Part shown: piece after piece, positions 17,223 through 25,370 of the stretch
Numbering within the stretch: the first letter of the stretch is position 1
Layout of the letters: each line of letters begins with the position of its first letter
Assembly (NCBI GenBank): GCA_021414065.1
Contig: JAIOPE010000146.1
Span: 1 to 64,000, forward strand
Length of the DNA: 64,000 bases
Reading direction: 5' to 3'
DNA from: Planctomycetota bacterium
Lineage (GTDB): Bacteria > Planctomycetota > JAJSAM01 > JAJVHW01
The notes under the pieces: model-generated
Told to the model about the DNA's origin: nothing
Seen by the model: only the letters and a program-made list of their open reading frames with translations
Database searches by the model: none
Made by a program: the position numbers and the translations under genes

Positions 17223-19238
17223 TCACACGCCTCCGGTGTCGTTCGGCCCGCCGTGCCCCGACTCGTGATGTTGCGAGGGGTCGGCGGCCTGCTGCGGCGG
17301 GACACGGTAGCCCGAGTCGCGGATGCGTTCGAACTCCTCGGGGTGCGCGTGCTTCATCTCGTCCTCCGTGAGCTTGCCCGTCATCCAGGTGACGCTCATC
17401 GGGTACTCCGCGGGATGGAAGATCACGAAGAAGAAGTGCCACACGATGATCGCGCCGACTGCGAGGATCGCCTCGTAGTAGTGGATCCTCTCCGCGACGA
17501 AGACCATCCATCGCGGCATCCACGCCGTCACCTCGACCTTGAACCAGAGCATCGAGCCGGTCACGAGCATGACCACGCCGCCCCACGCGAGCGCCCAGTA
17601 CTCGAGCTTCATCGTGTAGTCCCACCGGTCGAACTTCGGCGGCGTCTTCGCCAGCCCCAGGTGGTAGAGCACGTTCTGCCGCGCGTCGCGGAGGTCCTGG
17701 AGCTTCGGGACGATCCGGCCGAATGCGTACCGGCCGTGCGGGCTCGCAATGATGTAGGCGACGTGGGCTACGGACGCGACCGCGAACACCACGCCCGCGA
17801 ACCGGTGGACCCACCCGCGGGCCGTCTCGCCGAAGCCGACTGCTGCGAGACCGTGCACCCACGCGGCGTCGGGGAACGTCAGGGCGAAGCCCGTGATCGC
17901 GAGAACGATGAACGAGAAGCCGACCGACGCGTGCACCCAGAGCTCGATCGGACGGAACCGCACGTAGGTCACCGAAGCCCGCTGCGCCCTCAGCTTCGCG
18001 CGGACGTGCTTGAACCAGATGAGCCCGTTGTGCAGCGCCATGCCGCCGAGCGTGAGCGGGATGACGAGCATGTAGAAGAGCTTCACCCAGTAGGCGTAGA
18101 CGTCGGTGTCCGCCTCGGCCGTCGCGTGGACGCGTCCTTCGATGAAGCCCTGCGTGGCGCCCTCGTGGCAGTGCTGGCAGGTGGCGAGCAGGTTGTCCTT
18201 GTGGATGCGGGACTTCGGGTCGGTCGAGGGGCGGACGTCGTGGAATCCGTGGCACGACGCGCAGTTCGCCGCCTTGGCGGAGCCGCCGGAGTCGGCGAGC
18301 CCGTGGTAGCTGTCCCGGTAGGACGACACGCGGTCGGCGTCGAGTCCGTACTTCCTCACGATCCGTTCGGCGGCGTGGCAGTTGGCGCAGGTCTGGGAGA
18401 CGTGACGACCGTAGACGGTCGAGTCGATCGACTCCTTCTTCTGGATGCTGTGCTCGCTGTGGCAGTCGTTGCAGGCGGGCGACTCCATCCTGCCGCGCGC
18501 GAGCGCCGTCGCGTGGATGCTCCCGGAGAACTCGCCGGCTGCCTTCTCGTGGCAGGTGGCGCAGAGCTTGGGGATGTTGGGCTTGAAGGTCTTCGACGTC
18601 GGGTCGCCGCCCGGGCGCAGGTCGTGGATCGGGTGGCAGTCCACGCAGCCCGCGGCCTTCTCGTTGTGCTTCTCGAGCACCTCCACGCCGTGGACGCTCA
18701 GCGCGTACTGCGCGACCGTCTTCGCGATCCGGACTTCGCCGTCCTTCCGCGCGCCGCCGTGGCACTTCCCGCACGTCGAGGGCAGGTTGAACTTGTGGAC
18801 CGACGACTTCGGATCGGACTTCCTGAGCACCGCGTGCGGCGGGTGACAGGTCGAGCAGTTGGGCGCGTTCTTCGCCAAGTCCGGCGGCAGCTTCGCGTGC
18901 GGCGTCTTCTTGAACTTCTCGACGGAGTCCTCGTGGCAGTTCGCGCAGTTGACCGGGTCGGCCTTCTTCTTCGTGTGCGGAAGCTCCTCCATGTCCTCGT
19001 GGCACTGCACGCACGACTTCGCGTGAAGACTCGCCCCCCACTGCGCCGGGTCCACGCGCTTGCCCTCGGGGGCACCTTTCTTCGTGGCGCCCTCGGCGTG
19101 GCACGACAGGCACGACGCAGGCTCGTCCTGATCGTCCTGCGCCCACGCGGTCGGGGCGGCTCCCGCCGCGGCGGCGAAGGCCGCGGCGGCGAGCGCCCAC
19201 ACGGCAAGTCCCTTCAGCACGGCAGCGAGGCGATTCAT
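17223..19238 (-). CDS. 11-heme c / cytochrome b fusion, inner-membrane quinol oxidase (CbcL-like)
   Basis: The 671-residue protein has a signal peptide (about 1-32, ending TAWA) and eleven CXXCH motifs over residues 40-360. A membrane domain of five helices starts near residue 382, with helix histidines (for example in WVHASVGF, WVHRFAGV, RIHYYEAI and IIVWHFFF) suitable as heme b ligands. ATG 19238 is chosen because AGAGGA precedes it and the signal peptide begins there; the open frame extends further upstream without coding character. It is the first gene of the cluster and shares domain plan with its downstream neighbour, so the operon encodes two different quinol-to-heme modules. Substrate and potential window cannot be read from sequence. 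Confidence 0.88.
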   Translation of the reverse strand: MNRLAAVLKGLAVWALAAAAFAAAAGAAPTAWAQDDQDEPASCLSCHAEGATKKGAPEGKRVDPAQWGASLHAKSCVQCHEDMEELPHTKKKADPVNCANCHEDSVEKFKKTPHAKLPPDLAKNAPNCSTCHPPHAVLRKSDPKSSVHKFNLPSTCGKCHGGARKDGEVRIAKTVAQYALSVHGVEVLEKHNEKAAGCVDCHPIHDLRPGGDPTSKTFKPNIPKLCATCHEKAAGEFSGSIHATALARGRMESPACNDCHSEHSIQKKESIDSTVYGRHVSQTCANCHAAERIVRKYGLDADRVSSYRDSYHGLADSGGSAKAANCASCHGFHDVRPSTDPKSRIHKDNLLATCQHCHEGATQGFIEGRVHATAEADTDVYAYWVKLFYMLVIPLTLGGMALHNGLIWFKHVRAKLRAQRASVTYVRFRPIELWVHASVGFSFIVLAITGFALTFPDAAWVHGLAAVGFGETARGWVHRFAGVVFAVASVAHVAYIIASPHGRYAFGRIVPKLQDLRDARQNVLYHLGLAKTPPKFDRWDYTMKLEYWALAWGGVVMLVTGSMLWFKVEVTAWMPRWMVFVAERIHYYEAILAVGAIIVWHFFFVIFHPAEYPMSVTWMTGKLTEDEMKHAHPEEFERIRDSGYRVPPQQAADPSQHHESGHGGPNDTGGV

Positions 19239-19349
19239 GGGTTCAGGTCCTCTTGTCGCGGTTCCTGGTCTCCAACCGGGGCATCGAGACGCCCGGGTCG
19301 ACGACCGGGGAGAGTCTCCGGAAGCGTGCGGCCGACCGACGCGACCTTG

Positions 19350-19362
19350 GTCACATTGTGAC
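19350..19362. promoter_or_regulatory. Palindrome GTCACATTGTGAC upstream of the cytochrome operon
   Basis: A 6+1+6 palindrome lies 112 bases upstream of the first cytochrome gene. It is preceded by ACCTTG, and the combined ACCTTGGTCACA string recurs at 3364-3375. The half-sites resemble those of CRP/FNR-family proteins, but their orientation and spacing are not the usual ones. Candidate operator only. Confidence 0.35.
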
Positions 19363-19460
19363 GGACCATCTGCTTCGGCACCGCCGGAACTCACGTTTCG
19401 ACGACTCGCGACTCCACCCGGCCGGGCGTCGATCCGCGCGCCGAACTCGACGCCGACGCC

Positions 19461-19566
19461 GTGTACCGTTCGCACCTCGTGGCTACCTCGTCGGGAAGGT
19501 CGCCACAAGCGCCACGTCGCCTTCACCTCGGTCCGGCCCGGCCGCTCTGCTCCGCGAAAGCGCGTT
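19461..19566 (-). repeat. Dispersed intergenic repeat, copy 3
   Basis: About 106 bases, very similar to copy 6 at 58715-58820, sharing TGTACCGTTCGC, TACCTCGTCGGGA, GTCGCCAC, GCGCCACGTCGCC, CTCGGTCCGGCCCGGCCGCT and TGCTCCGCG. It sits in the 383-base interval between the divergent cytochrome operon and the SUI1 gene. Apart from the palindrome at 19350 I see no other feature in that interval. Minus-strand translation ends in DVALVATFPTR-stop. Confidence 0.8.
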
Positions 19567-19621
19567 TCGAACGGAATCGCTCGTCGATCCTTCGCCCCCC
19601 GTGGTCTCCTCCGGTACCGCC

Positions 19622-19870
19622 ATGCCCCTCACTGTCACCATCCGCCGGGAGACGCAGGGCCGCGGAGGCAAGCAGGTGACCACGCTTTCCGGTCTCGCGC
19701 CGATCGGCGACGCCAAGATCGCGGCGCTGGCGTCCGACCTGAAGCGCCGCTGCGCCAGCGGCGGCAGTGCCGGCGCCGCCGGGACGATCGTCCTCCAGGG
19801 CGACCACCGCGACCTCGTGCAGGCCGAACTCGAGGCCCGGGGCTACGTCGTCAAACGAGCCGGCGGCTGA
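19622..19870 (+). CDS. eIF1/SUI1-family translation factor (YciH-like)
   Basis: The 82-residue protein contains the SUI1 fold signatures: a basic RRETQGRGGKQVT loop near the N terminus, the CASGGSAG segment, then GTIVLQGDHRD and a final GYVVKRAGG strand. Bacterial members bind the 30S subunit and resemble eukaryotic eIF1; their physiological role is poorly defined. The start ATG 19622 gives the normal family length; the open frame continues upstream into the repeat and is not coding there. Its stop overlaps the start of the next gene (TGATG), so the two are probably co-translated. Confidence 0.85.
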   Translation: MPLTVTIRRETQGRGGKQVTTLSGLAPIGDAKIAALASDLKRRCASGGSAGAAGTIVLQGDHRDLVQAELEARGYVVKRAGG

Positions 19871-20481
19871 TGCCGGACCCGCTCTGCAACCGGAAGAAGG
19901 TCCGCGGTTGGAAGCGCCGCATCCGCGACGTCGAGCGCTTCGAGCGGATCCAGGCGACACGCGACCTCGGCGACGACGTCGCCCGCCGCGGCTACGCGTT
20001 CACGAAGATCTACATCGACCCGTGGTTCCGACTCACCCCGCGCACGCCCCCGGTGTGGCTGCAGCAGCGGATCGTCGAGAGCCTGGTGCGCGTCCACGAC
20101 GCGTGGCACGCCCGCCTCTCGGCCATGGGCTCGCCCGTCCGCACGCGGATCTGGCTCGCGTCGCCACGTTTCATGGGGTCGCAGGTCGTCGGCGGCGCCG
20201 GCGACCGCGCACACTACGTTGACGCGATCCTCCAGCCGGCGTCGCCCGTCGCCCCGTTCCCGGCGCATCTGTTCGCGCGCTGCCCGGAGGCGGTCGCCGG
20301 CTTCCGCTGGGAGTGCCGCAGCGACGACGACGAGGTCGAACTCGAGGACTGCGACGGCCCCGCCGAGGTGGAGCGCCTCCTCGCCCGCGGCTGGCAACGC
20401 CGCGAGAGCACCGACCCGCGCTGGGGCCCGAGCCTCGTCCGTCGCGTGGGCGACATCTGGGAGGGCGCGCGAGTCGATTGA
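19870..20481 (+). CDS. Hypothetical protein co-translated with SUI1 factor
   Basis: A 203-residue, Arg- and Trp-rich, probably cytoplasmic protein without signal peptide or membrane helix. I do not recognise a family. Its ATG overlaps the TGA of the SUI1 gene by one base. Visible features are a basic N terminus (CNRKKVRGWKRRIRD), a central VWLQQRIVE...RIWLASPRFM region, and an acidic stretch SDDDEVELEDCDGP. Codon use matches the neighbours, supporting a real gene. Confidence 0.65.
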   Translation: MPDPLCNRKKVRGWKRRIRDVERFERIQATRDLGDDVARRGYAFTKIYIDPWFRLTPRTPPVWLQQRIVESLVRVHDAWHARLSAMGSPVRTRIWLASPRFMGSQVVGGAGDRAHYVDAILQPASPVAPFPAHLFARCPEAVAGFRWECRSDDDEVELEDCDGPAEVERLLARGWQRRESTDPRWGPSLVRRVGDIWEGARVD

Positions 20482-20607
20482 GTGCGGCAGGACAGACTGG
20501 CGCATCGAAATCTGTGCATCGACCGCTCAATTTTCAAGGTCGCGCAGGCGGCACGCGCGCGCCGTCGCGTTGCCGCCCGAGCCGTTGCCGCCGGTCACGC
20601 AACACCG

Positions 20608-21582
20608 TCACTCCTGCCGCAGGAACGCCACGCGGCCGATCGTCCGGCCCGCACCCGGGGTGACGAGCGCGACGGGCGGACTGACGGCGCCGGAGTTGCC
20701 GATCACGGACGTCCAGAGCCGACCGTTCGCCTCGTCCTCGGAGCCCCAGAACAGACGCTTCTGCACAGGGTCGAACGCGAGCCCCACGGGCTGATCGTCG
20801 GCGACCTTCAGCGCCTGCGCGACGGCGGCGCCCGGCTCCATCCCGATCCGCAGCAGCGGCGGCTGACCGACCTCGATGAAGTAGACGGCCTTCCGCTTCG
20901 CGTCCACGACGACGCCGTTCACGGACCGCGGTCCGCCCGCGGCCACCGTCGTCGGCATGTCGATGAACACGACCGGCTCGCCCCGCTTCACGAGCGGCGC
21001 CTTCTGCAGCCGACGGTACGGACGCACCTTCTCGTCCACGACACCCCAATAGAGGCGCCCGGCCTTCCCGTCGATCGCAAGAGCAGACGGCGACACCGCG
21101 GCAGCGAACAGTTCCGCCGCGAGCGGCTTGGTGCCCAGGTGAATCGTCCAGATCCAGTTCGCCTGCTGTTCGGCGACGTAAAGCCTGTTGGCCTTCGGGT
21201 CGTACGCGATGCCGTAGAAGTCAGCGGTCGGCGGCGTCCCCGCCGGAAAGTTCAGGGGCAGCACCTGGATCGAGACCTTGGTGAAGTCGGGCGCGAGCGC
21301 GTCCTTCAGGCGCCAGACCTTCGCCTGAGAACCGAACGTACCGTAGAGCGTGTGTCGGACCGGATCGACCGCGAGTCCCGACACGGAAACCGCGCCGCCC
21401 GGCACGACGATCGACCCGTGCGACGCGACACTCGTGCCCGTCGCGTCGAGTACGCCGCGGTGGAGCGTGGTGTGGTTCAGCGTGCCCGGTGCCGTCGAGA
21501 CCTCCGTCCAAAAGACGAACTGGGCCCCGGGAGTTGCGCGTCGCGCCGCGCCGGTTGCAGCCGAAGTGCCGACGTCGGTCAT
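20608..21582 (-). CDS. Beta-propeller protein (YWTD/NHL-like repeats)
   Basis: The 324-residue product shows five or six repeats of the form GLAVDPVRHTLYG, GIAYDPKANRLYVAE, ALAIDGKAGRLYWG, GVVVDAKRKAVYFIE and GLAFDPVQKRLFWG, typical of six-bladed propellers of the LDL-receptor YWTD or NHL/SMP-30 class. There is no clear signal peptide from ATG 21582, so location is uncertain. Such proteins bind ligands or proteins; no catalytic residues stand out. It is transcribed alone, with the repeat-bearing interval 21583-21915 upstream. Confidence 0.7.
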   Translation of the reverse strand: MTDVGTSAATGAARRATPGAQFVFWTEVSTAPGTLNHTTLHRGVLDATGTSVASHGSIVVPGGAVSVSGLAVDPVRHTLYGTFGSQAKVWRLKDALAPDFTKVSIQVLPLNFPAGTPPTADFYGIAYDPKANRLYVAEQQANWIWTIHLGTKPLAAELFAAAVSPSALAIDGKAGRLYWGVVDEKVRPYRRLQKAPLVKRGEPVVFIDMPTTVAAGGPRSVNGVVVDAKRKAVYFIEVGQPPLLRIGMEPGAAVAQALKVADDQPVGLAFDPVQKRLFWGSEDEANGRLWTSVIGNSGAVSPPVALVTPGAGRTIGRVAFLRQE

Positions 21583-21756
21583 CGGCGCACACCCGGGGAA
21601 GCAAACGTCGCAAGCCGTCGGTCACGACGCATGGGGAACCTCGCTGGATTGCCTGGGGTGCCGGCGGTTCGCCGGCCACGCCCCACGGACGAAGAACGTG
21701 AGACCGCATGGTCGCCCGCGACGACGCGCCCTCCTCCGACAAACACGCCGGACCGC

Positions 21757-21862
21757 GTGCCGTCGGAACTCGTCCCTACCTCGTCGGGAGCGCGGCCACG
21801 GGGGCGGGGCCATCGACTCCTCGGTCCGGGCCGGTTCCGGTGCGGAGTCGGAAGCGCGCTTG
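21757..21862 (-). repeat. Dispersed intergenic repeat, copy 4
   Basis: A more diverged copy retaining CCTACCTCGTCGGGAGCG, GGCCACG, CTCCTCGGTCCG and a GGAAGCGCG tail. It lies just beyond the stop of the lipoprotein gene at 21916. Minus-strand reading ends PVAALPTR-stop. The 333-base interval 21583-21915 shows nothing else recognisable. Confidence 0.65.
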
Positions 21863-21915
21863 GACCTCACGCCCGCAAGGTCGATCCTCCCGCCCGCACA
21901 CGCGCGCGCCCGACG

Positions 21916-22422
21916 TCAGCGCAACTGGTACGTCTCCACGCTCTCCGCGCCCGCGCCGGTCGGCGGAAAGGCGTCGCTGCCCTCTGCCGAGTCGAGCTTC
22001 CACCATCCGTCCTCCGCGACGAGCGTGACGCCGCGCATGCTGCCGTCGCGGTGCTTCACTCGGACTTCCGCGCGTGCGCCGTTGGCGCGTTCGTCAGCAA
22101 CCGACTCGAACGCGAACGTCGTGTCCGTCTTGAGCAGCACCGGCGCCATCGCCTCGAAGAGCGCCCGGGACGGATCCCCGGCGAGCGCCCTGTACTTCTC
22201 GTTCGCCTCGAGCGTGCGACGCGTCGCGCGATCGATGCGCTTGCGGCGCTCGAGCGAAAGGCCCGTGTCCCAGAACGGGCCCCACGTCTGCGTCTCGACG
22301 ACGCGTTGCATGAGGCGGAGCGACTGGCCGGGCGGCGAGTCGGGCACGGGCTGACTGCACGAAACGCAGAGCGCCGCCGCGGCGACCGCCGCGGCGGGGA
22401 ACACCAGGAACGGAGCTCGCAT
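21916..22422 (-). CDS. Small lipoprotein of unknown function
   Basis: The 168-residue protein has a lipoprotein signal (AALCVSC, Cys near residue 22). The mature part contains a helical region (RLMQRVVETQTWGPFWDTG...RKRIDRATRRTLEANEKY) and a C-terminal beta part (AEVRVKHRDGSMRGVTLVAEDGWWKLD) reminiscent of DUF4878/NTF2-like secreted domains. ATG 22422 follows GAGAGGAGA. It is the last of six same-strand genes that begin with the giant secreted protein at 30011. Function unknown. Confidence 0.7.
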   Translation of the reverse strand: MRAPFLVFPAAAVAAAALCVSCSQPVPDSPPGQSLRLMQRVVETQTWGPFWDTGLSLERRKRIDRATRRTLEANEKYRALAGDPSRALFEAMAPVLLKTDTTFAFESVADERANGARAEVRVKHRDGSMRGVTLVAEDGWWKLDSAEGSDAFPPTGAGAESVETYQLR

Positions 22423-22435
22423 GGGGTCTCCTCTC

Positions 22436-23479
22436 TCACGACGTCTGGATGAGGTGCGTGCCCGCCGCCACGATTCGGTCGGCCTCGGACTCGTCCGCGG
22501 TGTCCAGGTGGAACGTCGGGAAGTCGGTCCCATCGGCGCGAACGACGACCACGAACCACACGGTGACCTTGCCCTTCACCGGCACGCCGCCGACGCGCCC
22601 GGACGAACGCATCACGGAGCGGGAGTCCTTCCGGAACCCGCGCAGGGCGTTTGCGTTCGGCACGTACCGGATGCGTTCGGTCCCGCGCGCGATCCAGAGC
22701 GCGTTCCACGTCCAGTCGATGCCGATGCGAAGGGTCTCGTTGCGGCCCGCGAGCGACATGACGACGAGCGCGACGAACCCCGCGCACGCGAGTCCGGCGA
22801 CCGCCGCGAGTGGGACCATCCGCTCGACCGCGCCTGCCACGGTGAGAATCCCCGTCATCAGTGCGAGGACGAAGAACAGCGCCGCAGACCGACTGCCCCA
22901 GAACCCCGTGCGCCGAACGGACACTGCGACCTGCGGCGCGCCGGGGCCCGTGTTGAGCCGCGTCGGATCGATGCGGTCCTCGTCGGTCGGCGGAATCTCG
23001 GGCCGACGCACTGGGCCACCGCCGTGCTTGGGACGGCGCGGCGCGACCGACGGCGTGGCCCCGAACGCGAATCGCGCGGCGTCGTCCGGGGAGAACGGTC
23101 CCGCGCCCTCCGCCGTGACGATCGCGCCGTCTCCGGGACAGAACGACACGGTTCCCGCCGGGCCTTCGACGATCGCGTTCACCGCGCAGAGGTCGGCGTC
23201 GCCGGCACCCGGCGGCTGCGACGGGTTCCGCATCAAGCGGCCGAAAAGCTCCGACAGTTGCGGCGCGGAGAGCACGCCAAGTTGGATGTCGTCGTACGAG
23301 CCGTTCGGCCGGAGCGACCGGTCGAGACCTTGCGCAGACACCGTGACGACGCCCGCGGGGAGTGGAGATGCGACGGCGGACGAAGGAACCGCCGAAGCGG
23401 TCGCGACGAGACGCGTGCCGCACGACGCGCAGAATGCGCTTCCGTCCGGCAACGACGTCCCGCAATGCGAGCAGAACAT
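22436..23479 (-). CDS. Double zinc-ribbon membrane protein
   Basis: The 347-residue product opens with a zinc ribbon (CSHC...CASC within the first 20 residues). A cytoplasmic-looking region follows, then two adjacent hydrophobic helices (about 195-245), then a C-terminal domain starting GRNETLRIGIDWTWNALWIARG. ATG 23479 is supported by the ribbon beginning at residue 2-3. The stop is 13 bases from the next gene. The same N-terminal ribbon begins the ankyrin protein upstream and the protein at 38850. Its job may be sensing or scaffolding at the membrane; that is inference. Confidence 0.7.
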   Translation of the reverse strand: MFCSHCGTSLPDGSAFCASCGTRLVATASAVPSSAVASPLPAGVVTVSAQGLDRSLRPNGSYDDIQLGVLSAPQLSELFGRLMRNPSQPPGAGDADLCAVNAIVEGPAGTVSFCPGDGAIVTAEGAGPFSPDDAARFAFGATPSVAPRRPKHGGGPVRRPEIPPTDEDRIDPTRLNTGPGAPQVAVSVRRTGFWGSRSAALFFVLALMTGILTVAGAVERMVPLAAVAGLACAGFVALVVMSLAGRNETLRIGIDWTWNALWIARGTERIRYVPNANALRGFRKDSRSVMRSSGRVGGVPVKGKVTVWFVVVVRADGTDFPTFHLDTADESEADRIVAAGTHLIQTS

Positions 23480-23623
23480 GGATCTGGCCCTCGACCGGCT
23501 CTCGACTGAGAGACGGTGAAGTGATTGTCCGGACGCCGCGCCGCAGGTGTCAAGCGCGCCGAGCGAAGAACAAACCAACGCAGGCACGTCGCACGACTCA
23601 GGTCACGCGTGCCGGACCTGCCT

Positions 23624-23734
23624 TCACCGCGACGTCGTGAGATCGAACTTCACTTCCACCGCCGCGCTCGGCTTCGCGAGCGCCATCTCGTACCGGATCG
23701 TGGACTGGCCGACGACCTCGGCACGCTCGCGACG
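23624..23734 (-). other. Coding-like 36-codon tail after the stop of the ankyrin gene
   Basis: Directly after the TGA at 23735-23737, the same frame continues for 36 codons with almost only G/C third positions to a TGA at 23624-23626. It encodes a peptide containing RYEMALAKPSAAVEVKFDL. It has no good start of its own. It may be a decayed C-terminal part of the ankyrin protein, the remnant of another gene, or a readthrough extension. Confidence 0.35.
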
Positions 23735-24868
23735 TCACCGAGCCGCGCCTGATCCCGTCAGGGCCCGATACGCGAACACGTTCCCGCTCGCGAGAGCGAC
23801 GGCCAGGGGCGTCCCGTCCGGGCCGGGCGCCGCGGAGTCGGCACCGTTCGCGAGGAGTGCCCGCGCCATGTCGGCGTCGCCTCGCACCGCCGCGAGGTGC
23901 AGCGCCGTCCGACCGGCCGCGTCCTTGGCCGTGGCGTCCGCACCATTCGCTAGCAGCAGGACGACGACGGCGGTGTGCCCCGACGACGCGGCGCGATGCA
24001 GCGGCGTCGCACCGGACTTGTCCGCGGCGGTCGTCCGCGCTCCCTTCGCGAGGAGCAGTTCGACGATGCCCGCATGGCCGCGGCGCGCGGCGAGATGCAA
24101 CGGGGTCGTCCCATCGACATCCGCGGTGTCGATCGCTGCGCCACGACCGACCAAGAGCGTTGCGACGCCCACGGCACCGACGCGTGCCGCGATGCGAAGC
24201 AGTTTGTTCTCGTCGACGCCCGACGCCGCAATCGCGCCCGGAGCCGCGAGCAACGAAGCCACCGTCGGAACGTCGTCTGCTTCGACCGCCTGCTCGATCG
24301 GCGTCTGTCCGAGCGGGTTCCTCACCTTCGGATCGGCGGCGTTCTCCAACAGCATGGCGACCGCTTCGGACTGGCCCGACGCGATGGCGGTCTCGAGCGG
24401 CGTGAGTCCACCTGGCCCGCTCTTGGAGTTGACGTTCGAGCCACTCTTCAAACGCGCCGCCAACTGCGCCAGATCGCCTCGGGCCGCGGCCTGGTGCAGG
24501 GTCATGGTTGGTTTCACCGCGGGTTTCGATGCGTCCGTCCCGGCGCTCGATCCGACGGTGCGAGTCGGCTGCGCTGCCCCCTCAGACGGCTCGGGCGGCG
24601 TCTCGCGCAGAGTCAGGAAGGCACCGGCGCCGGCCGCGACGACCAGCACGCCGACGATCGACGCGACCACGAGCCGTCGGCCGCCGGGCCGCGCGGACGG
24701 AGCGGCGGCTCGTGCCGAAGCGGGGGGCGGCGGCGGCGTAACGTACGGCGGCGGCGGTGGTGGCGGACGCGCGACGGTGCGCGCAACATCGCCGGCGCGC
24801 CGCAGGCCGCAGCTCGTGCAAAACGTCGCCGCGTCGGCGACCTGCGCGCCGCATCCGTTGCAGAACAT
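23735..24868 (-). CDS. Zinc-ribbon, transmembrane, ankyrin-repeat protein
   Basis: The 377-residue protein has an N-terminal zinc ribbon (CNGC...CTSC, residues 3-20), a Pro/Ala-rich linker with a run of prolines, one transmembrane helix (about 66-88) and then about seven ankyrin repeats (residues 120-370). Clear consensus units include DGTTPLHLAARRGHAGIVEL, GATPLHRAASSGHTAVVVLL and GRTALHLAAVRGDADMARAL. ATG 24868 follows GGAGGT. The ribbon is predicted inside the cell and the ankyrin domain outside or periplasmic, as the single helix implies, though the orientation could be reversed. It is part of the six-gene run; ankyrin repeats imply a protein partner, perhaps the giant secreted protein encoded upstream. 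Confidence 0.85.
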   Translation of the reverse strand: MFCNGCGAQVADAATFCTSCGLRRAGDVARTVARPPPPPPPYVTPPPPPASARAAAPSARPGGRRLVVASIVGVLVVAAGAGAFLTLRETPPEPSEGAAQPTRTVGSSAGTDASKPAVKPTMTLHQAAARGDLAQLAARLKSGSNVNSKSGPGGLTPLETAIASGQSEAVAMLLENAADPKVRNPLGQTPIEQAVEADDVPTVASLLAAPGAIAASGVDENKLLRIAARVGAVGVATLLVGRGAAIDTADVDGTTPLHLAARRGHAGIVELLLAKGARTTAADKSGATPLHRAASSGHTAVVVLLLANGADATAKDAAGRTALHLAAVRGDADMARALLANGADSAAPGPDGTPLAVALASGNVFAYRALTGSGAAR

Positions 24869-24901
24869 CGGTGACCTCCGCGTTCCGTCGAGACCGCCTC
24901 G

Positions 24902-25360
24902 CTACTTGATCCCCTTCGATGTCAGCCAATCTGCGACCGGCACGACGTCGTCGCCGCCGTCGTCGAAGACCTTCACCTCGGAGAAGTCGGCCTTCACCAC
25001 GAACGTAGCCGTGGTGATGAGGCCCTGCGGACCATTCGTGTTGACGTACACGAAGTAGTACTCGCGGTAGAGCTCGTGCATCCCCTTCGGGTCCGGCGAC
25101 GACTGGACCGCCAGGTTCAACGTGACCCGGTCACCCGCAGACGCTGCCTGCGTCACCCGAAGCGACTTCAACTGCGGAGCGGCCCCGAGCACCAGGTCGA
25201 GGAGCTTCTTCGCAGTCTCCGGCGTCACATCGCGGTCGTTGTTGTGATACGTGATCATCGGGTCGCCGGTCGGAAAGTCGGTCTTCGGTGCCGACTCGAA
25301 ACACGAGGTGACGAAGAGACAAGCGAGGAGTCCTGAGACGACGGCAATTCTGCGTTTCAT
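24902..25360 (-). CDS. Small lipoprotein
   Basis: The 152-residue protein has a lipobox (LFVTSC, Cys20). The mature part is beta-rich (VTLNLAVQSSPDPKGMHELYREYYFVYVNTNGPQG). ATG 25360 follows TAGGAGA; an upstream in-frame ATG would put the signal peptide too far inside. The gene lies 10 bases after the stop of the preceding lipoprotein gene. No family recognised. Confidence 0.7.
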   Translation of the reverse strand: MKRRIAVVSGLLACLFVTSCFESAPKTDFPTGDPMITYHNNDRDVTPETAKKLLDLVLGAAPQLKSLRVTQAASAGDRVTLNLAVQSSPDPKGMHELYREYYFVYVNTNGPQGLITTATFVVKADFSEVKVFDDGGDDVVPVADWLTSKGIK

Positions 25361-25370
25361 GGGTTTTCTC

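Noticed and set aside
19461-19566. Calling the repeat peptide (DVALVATFPTR) a small gene
   Set aside because: No start codon with a ribosome site is consistent among the copies, and one copy loses the stop; I list it as a repeat and leave the coding question open.
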